Source: Lineus longissimus (taxonomy: Eukaryota > Nemertea > Pilidiophora > Heteronemertea > Lineidae). Taken from it: a DNA stretch of 64,000 nucleotides. Below are positions 63,701 to 64,000 of the stretch, one piece after another; the stretch's first letter is position 1; each line of letters starts with the position of its first letter. The position numbers and the translations under genes are program-made. The notes under the pieces are model-generated. The model did not search any database. It saw only the letters and a program-made list of their open reading frames with translations, and was not told the origin of the DNA. The DNA lies in contig NC_088320.1 of assembly GCF_910592395.1 (NCBI RefSeq), forward strand, positions 7,812,001-7,876,000, read 5' to 3'.

Positions 63701-63915
63701 ATGTAGAAATGCTTATATTTTTGAGATGACCGCCTAATAAAGTGTTCAAATAGTGGCTCTTTCTTGTCTACACTTGTGTGACTTACCTGCGCACGTGACC
63801 CCGTTCCCATAGTAACCAGTGTTACACGTACAGGTGAATGACCCAACAGTGTTAGCACATTTGGCGTTGACATTGCAGTCGTGCTTGTTCGTGGTGCTGG
63901 TACATTCATCAATAT
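42618..63915 (-). CDS. EGF-repeat, SEA-domain single-pass membrane protein (gene overview, 5' end outside window)
   Basis: Exons in order of translation: 63915-63787, 63566-63438, 59047-58934, 57563-57438, 56834-56703, 55575-55456, 55043-54934, 54682-54618, 53383-53205, 53014-52916, 52807-52658, 45419-45294, 44900-44825, 43862-43807, 42708-42618, then probably 16740-16610 and 12518-12379. All have AG/GT borders on the minus strand and compatible phases. The order is eight EGF-like modules interrupted by a SEA domain, a ninth split EGF, then a TM helix. Known proteins of this layout are cell-surface matrix receptors or mucin-like proteins; ligand and pathway cannot be told. The signal peptide and earlier exons lie beyond 64000. 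Confidence 0.85.
42840..43455. repeat. 29-bp minisatellite in an intron, about 21 copies
   Basis: AGCATTTCCGATTCCCATTT plus ATAACCCCG recurs every 29 bp with very few changes (C/T at three sites). It fills the intron between the TM exon and the exon at 43862. The low divergence suggests recent expansion. Confidence 0.95.
43470..43565 (-). mobile_element. tRNA-derived SINE fragment
   Basis: On the minus strand GGCTCAGATCG resembles an A-box and GGTTTGAACCT a B-box, about 45 bp apart, followed by a short body. It abuts the 29-bp array. Low-copy evidence only. Confidence 0.4.
43807..43862 (-). CDS. EGF exon, second half of the membrane-proximal EGF
   Basis: Acceptor CCGATTTCAG, donor GCAG|GTAAGG. 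The 56 bases encode CPDHYQGKLCE and a short linker. Joined to the exon at 44900-44825 in phase 2, it completes the six-cysteine EGF pattern (C-x-C-P-x-x-x-x-G-x-x-C). Confidence 0.8.
44273..44545. mobile_element. ACCTCTTGAATCCC element, copy cut at right end
   Basis: Same start and body as 32431-32709, including the GACCGACCAGTCGGTC palindrome, but sequence identity stops after GGGATTTTCAAGTTT. The outer inverted repeat is lost. Confidence 0.7.
44825..44900 (-). CDS. EGF exon, first half of the membrane-proximal EGF
   Basis: Acceptor GATTGCAG, donor GT|GTAAGT. It encodes ACGPKPCQNGKC followed by GGFRC, the first cysteines of a non-calcium-binding EGF. The intron inside the domain (phase 2) sets it apart from the other, single-exon EGFs. 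Confidence 0.8.
45016..45251. mobile_element. TTAA-ended miniature element, copy 3, in an intron
   Basis: TTAAGGGGGTATGCCGTTCG at the left and GCGTAGGCCTTTAA at the right. Its edge is 43 bp from the EGF exon at 45294. Confidence 0.75.
45294..45419 (-). CDS. Calcium-binding EGF exon after the linker EGF
   Basis: Acceptor ATTTGTAG, donor AAAG|GTAGGT, symmetrical phase 1, 126 bases. It begins D-I-N-E-C, a calcium-binding EGF start, and contains CTNTPGSYTCKCNLGYW with the expected Gly-Ser-Tyr-x-Cys-x-Cys turn. Confidence 0.85.
45620..45877 (-). mobile_element. tRNA-derived SINE
   Basis: On the minus strand the head GGTGTGGTGAAATGGTTAGG (A-box) and GGTCGTGGGTTTGATACCCA (B-box) starts near 45876. 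The body runs on to TTGTAAAGTGCTTTGAGACA and a tail of ATTATTGTTATT-type repeats at about 45622. The tail resembles those of tRNA SINEs mobilised by LINEs. Confidence 0.7.
46123..46296. repeat. DIRS left inverted terminal repeat
   Basis: It is the inverse of 52444-52617 with about two mismatches in 174 bases. It contains GGCCGCCAGGCGGCGCC and the dyad GATCGCGCCGATC. The flanking 45 bases (46078-46122) are unique to this end. Confidence 0.9.
46341..46438. repeat. DIRS internal complementary region
   Basis: Read in inverse, the segment joins the right end of the element (GGTAAGTTTGAATGACACAA) directly to its left end (CCCATTTCCTTACAAGAAAT). This bridge is used in DIRS models to template the circular junction. 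It lies downstream of the recombinase stop. Confidence 0.85.
46869..47975 (-). CDS. DIRS tyrosine recombinase
   Basis: The frame is open far upstream (to 49781), but that part overlaps the RT frame and looks like a shadow. I take the ATG at 47975, giving 368 residues, as the likely start of the functional part. An N-terminal SAM-like domain with KGYKSAIAST (about 91-100) is followed by the catalytic domain. The catalytic residues visible are Arg176 in AQRRSELHAL, His308-x-x-Arg311 in SAHEVRALATS, and Tyr344 in FSRFYLRDVS. All expected key residues are present. It overlaps the end of the RT frame by 217 bases. It would integrate the circular DNA form. Confidence 0.85.
   Translation of the reverse strand: MLPPEPWIFQVSRLELIQLHLHQRGFSDIAVKRMSAPQRGSTLDVYQGKWSTFTSWCRENGVNPISPSIYRLVDFLIELFTERQLSVTAIKGYKSAIASTLRVLSTWDLRWEDQITPLFRGMLLERPRPVHNTPKWDLSVVLKVLMRHPFEPMSISSMKYLTLKTVFLVALATAQRRSELHALSFKKLAFREGGEVILAFIPGFLAKNQGPAASRPPVTIPSLSGTISYDLPDRTLCPVRALKFYINRTKPPGIRQGRERLFLSYKEGNKREIAAATISRWIVETIRLSYNTLKTSSDLRALANISAHEVRALATSWANYRGVALQEVVSAACWSNHSTFSRFYLRDVSSLVDGMHTIGPIVSAGHVV
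47759..49921 (-). CDS. DIRS reverse transcriptase-RNase H polyprotein
   Basis: The product is 720 residues. RT: VFLVPKKAGTWRLIIDLS (123-140), motif A VSMDLMDAY with Asp173, ALPFGLASAP (204-213), catalytic YLDD at 237-240. RNase H: Asp405 in FTDAS, Glu439 in NILEMKA, Asp464 in FSDNS, Asp515 in LADALS. After it comes the segment with VDLFATRLNNRLP and LIAPCWPNQAWFP that I know to follow RNase H in metazoan DIRS elements. No DPPY-type methyltransferase motif is evident. It overlaps the Gag frame by 59 bases. Confidence 0.9.
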   Translation of the reverse strand: MDPVRLSTPFAQGVLAGRGDSPLLSPPGRKKEPTPVVGGRLQKFADIWDDWCPKGSPVPNMLRYGVKLDFNRTPPTTIYPTPVQPPKDPVKASALQAEVATLLEKQAIQVLQDPCSPGFYSHVFLVPKKAGTWRLIIDLSRLNTFLNVPHFKMETTRSIATAIQPNDWAVSMDLMDAYLHVPIHPDYQHFLRFHYEGKTYQFRALPFGLASAPLIFTMIVTAFVAPFHVMGFKLHHYLDDWLLRCKSRELLLQQLQVLKQKVVSAGWIINETKSEFIPSQDFVYVGVRFLTAIGKMLPPLDRIKKILHLVAEFRGRTQAPARRCLSLLGLLNSAADQIPLGRLYMRPIQMFLMSLWKPHRDPLDKLVLIPQYLLKNVWNFWESETRLQSGVDLAPPPPEVSLFTDASLLGWGAHLNNGDMSIRGLWTREETILPINILEMKAVLLAVRALSLRLKNRRVTLFSDNSTVVAYVRRQGGTKSGILCQLTWELYHLCADLGVSICARHIPGNRNILADALSRQNKLVQTEWTLHQEIVDDLCRLWQSPKVDLFATRLNNRLPIYYSPLPDEEALEVDSLTASWVGLNAYAFPPLPLIQPVLNKILTSHPVRITLIAPCWPNQAWFPALLELLIDHPRSLPTWKHLLWHPLGRCYHQNPGFFKFHAWNLSSCISTREAFRTSLSSACPHLKGGLPLMCIKESGLPSLPGAGRTELIRSLPLYTD
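49863..52151 (-). CDS. DIRS Gag-like protein
   Basis: The product is 762 residues, rich in Pro, Ser and Gly for the first 400, then a more structured part around 420-680 with NTLAVLSYAEHTNLALARSL and LVTSLSHSIRHAIALSAKTA. It ends in a basic tail (RRTGKRKN, RPRGAGRKR) suited to nucleic acid binding. The first 30 residues after the chosen ATG are strongly hydrophobic, which is odd for Gag, so translation may begin at a later site. The function is inferred from its position as first frame of a DIRS element. Confidence 0.75.
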   Translation of the reverse strand: MFSFPLIIASFLAYLGFPVFLLSLVPFFIWRTPPTASFVSPQRNASGGGKRAAKTPKPSSGSVSGHITRRSSKPPATTPSVSRVPVPAAAAKDAGSDIINVCGPKGDLHPISLQGFNIPRTSGNLPVPLSSAPPSTSPLYPREHPASGPPIAVPVTDAGSRFSVTEDSTGGFSQSLLRNNPSPHGHSRVGPDLITPPPKRHASSVTAFPPSVPPSKRASGSSIPAKELRAFPVSDFVLPEMQAPSYVGQPLGWNQPEVPPPPRSRGVVPMERATQRGHLNSSSEYGQLPLPEDPFARTYGFQGSLMRSPSPQPPVVERSRTSGPEPESGQQLSQLIQMVAGLSDRLSHLEQGSGSSGAPGPIGYPPSDSSILEEFSENESSQPGYRSPNQEELSPEEASILSDMRTLRSLIRAYLPQDLCPTPPELPALSTPTISLWGQEVDPNPQVSQGSTRALEFLPPSPSVLAVSELLERTIRDSQGAHQRTSIPVLPAVGPEAWCKPGKLFTAQLPPVRQYRADYYRVSSAGCPAAASTSILKDDVQLDQLVPRVTSSSAYRDLRAQEGLAKNTLAVLSYAEHTNLALARSLKDNESLSDDTKSLVTSLSHSIRHAIALSAKTAANSVLLRRDAALGSLNVIRSLQLEGALRTAPMDGSFLFADSVQEAAQAQKDWDKLYAPTATQRAKTSLPNARKIERPQQASGSIPYARQVLPRPTPPSQPAPAGSFRREAEGRRTGKRKNTSSNQGGSGPTKHSFRPRGAGRKR
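52444..52617. repeat. DIRS right inverted terminal repeat
   Basis: Inverse partner of 46123-46296. Transcription of the minus-strand frames would start in or near this repeat. It contains AATATGGCGGCATGAG, similar to a YY1-type initiator. Confidence 0.9.
52658..52807 (-). CDS. Calcium-binding EGF exon after the SEA linker
   Basis: Acceptor GTTTTTTAG, donor GATG|GTAAGT, phase 1 at both ends, 150 bases. It begins D-Y-N-E-C and contains CVNEAGSYRCNCKPGYKV. The spacing before the last cysteine is longer than usual. The DIRS element begins about 20 bp past its donor. Confidence 0.85.
52916..53014 (-). CDS. Cys-rich linker exon after SEA
   Basis: I chose acceptor GGAGTATAG because it restores the phase; the alternative CTTTCACAG gives a stop. 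The donor is GCG|GTAAGC. The peptide holds four cysteines (QCQLKP, GCSGVCDITFC) and joins the SEA exon to the next EGF as ...VTS-D-YNEC. Its fold is unknown; such short Cys-rich pieces often follow SEA in EGF receptors. Confidence 0.7.
53136..53200. repeat. Partial duplication of the SEA exon end
   Basis: GTTGAGGGGTTTGCTTGTTA and GTTGAGGGGTTGGCTAGTCC echo the exon sequence around 53225-53245 (GTCGAGGGCTTTGCTCGTGC). The copies lie in the intron just past the donor. Confidence 0.5.
53205..53383 (-). CDS. SEA domain exon 3
   Basis: Acceptor AATTCCAG, donor GTAG|GTAGGT, 179 bases. It encodes TSGSIKPQYVIHTDGNGNVS and on through CTSNKIV. Gly-Ser followed by a hydrophobic residue is where SEA domains of mucins cleave themselves. 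An out-of-phase frame reads on past the acceptor, but phase and the SEA pattern fix the border. Confidence 0.8.
53408..53477. mobile_element. Fragment of the TTAA-ended element
   Basis: AATTACAAATTGAATTTTTT, then CAAACGGTGTAAGCCTTCAA corresponds to one end and part of the body of the family at 20918. The other end is missing. Confidence 0.55.
53495..53676. mobile_element. TA-flanked miniature element (CAGTCC ends), copy 4
   Basis: TA-CAGTCCAGATCACAACTG and the inverse of TCATTTGTGATTTGGACTG-TA form the ends. It lies in the intron between SEA exons 2 and 3. Confidence 0.7.
53775..54006. mobile_element. TTAA-ended miniature element, copy 4
   Basis: TTAAAAGGGGTACGCCGTTCG at the left and a diverged right end, CAGGTCTTTTAA. 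Same intron as the previous element. Confidence 0.7.
54618..54682 (-). CDS. SEA domain exon 2
   Basis: Acceptor GTTTGCAG, donor GAC|GTGAGT, 65 bases, starting in phase 0. It encodes IEKPLKDQYGASVLGISVIS, the middle helix and strand of a SEA domain. Confidence 0.8.
54733..54786. repeat. Two copies of a short palindrome
   Basis: ACCCGGTATTTACCGG occurs twice, 35 bp apart. The second copy reads ACCCGGTATTTACCGGGT, an 8-base stem with a 2-base loop. Confidence 0.6.
54934..55043 (-). CDS. SEA domain exon 1
   Basis: Acceptor TTTTTCAG, donor ACT|GTAAGT, 110 bases, phase 1 to phase 0. It encodes WNGTITFGETYEPDLKN then YTNVFAKT, the typical opening of a SEA domain (aromatic strand, Asp-Leu, then an aromatic and Phe-Ala). 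Confidence 0.85.
55134..55455 (-). pseudogene. Two partial copies of an EGF exon 3' half with intron
   Basis: A block of about 176 bp is present twice, at about 55151-55285 and 55325-55455, and its exonic part resembles the end of the real EGF exon at 55575-55456. The copies encode CLNALGNYNCTCHP and CLNTLGNYNRICQP. They lack the first cysteines and any clear acceptor, and one has lost a cysteine. They look like exon debris rather than used exons. Confidence 0.6.
55456..55575 (-). CDS. Calcium-binding EGF exon directly before SEA
   Basis: Acceptor GTTTTCAG, donor CGAG|GTAGGT, 120 bases, phase 1 at both ends. It begins D-T-D-E-C and has all six cysteines, with CVNAPGTYKCICHPLYY. Confidence 0.85.
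56339..56523. mobile_element. 185-bp TIR element in an intron
   Basis: GACCTGTTCCAGCAAAACCA (56339) is answered in inverse by TGGTTTTGCTGGAACAGGTC (56504-56523). The arms continue to about 32 bases with one mismatch. No coding content. Confidence 0.75.
56703..56834 (-). CDS. Calcium-binding EGF exon
   Basis: Acceptor TTTGCAG, donor AATG|GTAGGT, 132 bases, phase 1 at both ends. It begins D-I-D-E-C and contains CTNTIGSFTCKCATGYTGNG, the full calcium-binding EGF pattern. Confidence 0.9.
57003..57437 (-). repeat. 60-bp tandem repeat copying half an EGF exon with its splice donor
   Basis: Seven 60-base units follow the exon at 57563-57438, with TACTCA words 60 bp apart. Each holds the last 40 or so coding bases (KLDPDMFTC), the donor G|GTGAGT and a short intron piece. 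Two units (at about 57251 and 57371) have lost the donor GT and gained an in-frame TAA; five keep GTGAGT. The unit nearest the real exon is a broken one, so read-through would stop at once. Confidence 0.85.
57438..57563 (-). CDS. EGF-like exon (non-standard spacing)
   Basis: Acceptor CTTTACAG, donor TCAG|GTGAGT, 126 bases, phase 1 at both ends. It begins V-D-D-M-C and contains CTDTCTPDSKGGYTCSCKAG. Six cysteines are present; the calcium-binding Glu is replaced by Met. Confidence 0.8.
57640..58905. repeat. 42-bp minisatellite in an intron, about 30 copies
   Basis: Units such as GGTGCACCCAGCCAAGGGAA plus ATATCATACGTGTGTATCAT alternate between 41 and 42 bases (AAGG or AAGGG), with rarer shorter units lacking CAGCC. 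The mixed period and the absence of stops open all three plus-strand frames for 420-450 residues; these are not genes. A run of near-identical 42-base units lies at 58360-58580. Confidence 0.95.
58934..59047 (-). CDS. EGF-like exon (Lys/Thr-rich)
   Basis: Acceptor CAGTTATAG, donor CTAG|GTAGGA, 114 bases, phase 1 at both ends. It begins D-A-D-K-C and encodes CAQWCTKVATTETCSCRSGY. Six cysteines fit an EGF, but the calcium-binding start is lost. Confidence 0.8.
59395..63345. repeat. 44-bp satellite array, about 84 copies, within a transposon-like shell
   Basis: The array (about 59620-63315) has a 44-bp unit: CATGTACATGACGTGCTATG then AACGTCATCCCCACAACATG then GGGC. Each unit holds CATGTACATG, a TGACGT/ACGTCA dyad and CCCC...GGGG. 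The shell begins AACCCTTTTGTTGCTGCAG and ends CCGCAGCGGAAGGGTT, roughly inverted ends. A 1232-bp block (28 units) is repeated in the same variant order, so there is a higher-order repeat. The whole lies in the intron between EGF exons 63438 and 59047. Confidence 0.9.
63438..63566 (-). CDS. Calcium-binding EGF exon
   Basis: Acceptor TTTGCAG, donor CAAG|GTTAGT, 129 bases, phase 1 at both ends. It begins D-V-D-E-C and contains CTNTSGSYNCTCDKAGFKL with six cysteines. Confidence 0.9.
63787..63915 (-). CDS. Calcium-binding EGF exon, first in window
   Basis: Acceptor CCTGGCAG, donor GCAG|GTAAGT, 129 bases, phase 1 at both ends. It begins (split Asp) D-I-D-E-C and contains CANTVGSFTCTCNTGYYGNG. The split first codon shows that at least one earlier exon lies beyond the window. 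Confidence 0.9.
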
Positions 63916-64000
63916 CTGCCAGGAAAAAATGATGGATATTTTCGTCAAACGACACGCTTCTGTGGACTGCCGAAGTTTTCGGTGGAAACTTTGACGCTGG

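Overview
This window is eukaryotic nuclear DNA, most likely from a marine invertebrate animal (a deuterostome or lophotrochozoan; the species cannot be named from sequence alone). The reasons are short GT-AG exons, calcium-binding EGF and SEA domains, a DIRS-type tyrosine-recombinase retrotransposon, a BEL/Pao-type Gag, tRNA-derived SINEs, many miniature inverted-repeat elements and very abundant minisatellites. There are no operons, bacterial genes or CRISPR arrays.

The main host gene lies on the minus strand and enters from beyond the right edge. I resolved 17 exons by reading splice sites and frame by hand. Eight are EGF-like exons (63915 down to 55456, then 52807-52658 and 45419-45294). 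A SEA domain is split over three exons (55043-53205), followed by a Cys-rich linker exon (53014-52916). One further EGF is split over two exons (44900-43807), followed by a transmembrane exon (42708-42618). Two phase-compatible candidate cytoplasmic-tail exons lie far downstream (16740-16610, and 12518-12379 ending in a stop). The intron phases agree at every junction, and the 1973 exonic bases form one open frame of about 656 codons. The inferred product is a type I membrane protein with EGF repeats, SEA, EGF, one TM helix and a short tail. If the last two exons belong to it, the locus spans more than 51 kb and nearly everything else from 12.4 kb rightward is intron.

The introns are packed with repeats. 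A 6.56 kb DIRS element (46078-52635) has Gag, RT-RNase H and tyrosine recombinase frames open and near-identical inverted terminal repeats. It sits about 20 bp past a splice donor. A roughly 3.7 kb array of 44-bp units (59.6-63.3 kb) has a higher-order repeat and lies inside a transposon-like shell whose short relative is at 28.7-29.1 kb. Other arrays have periods of about 42 bp (57.6-58.9 kb), 60 bp (57.0-57.5 kb, copying half an EGF exon with its splice donor), 29 bp (42.8-43.5 kb), 21 bp (41.5-42.5 kb), 20 bp (36.3-37.1 kb), 31 bp (22.65-23.57 kb), 58 bp (22.1-22.3 kb), 72 bp (20.3-20.5 kb), 43 bp (13.0-15.5 kb) and 68 bp (2.9-5.2 and 18.9-19.5 kb). At least ten families of short terminal-inverted-repeat elements are scattered between them.

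The left edge holds the 5' part of a BEL/Pao-like gag frame (958 to 1, minus strand) and a tRNA-derived SINE. A tRNA-like gene with good Pol III boxes is at 11449-11523. Most of 5.2-12.3 kb, 23.6-32.4 kb and 33.9-37.8 kb has no gene I can support.
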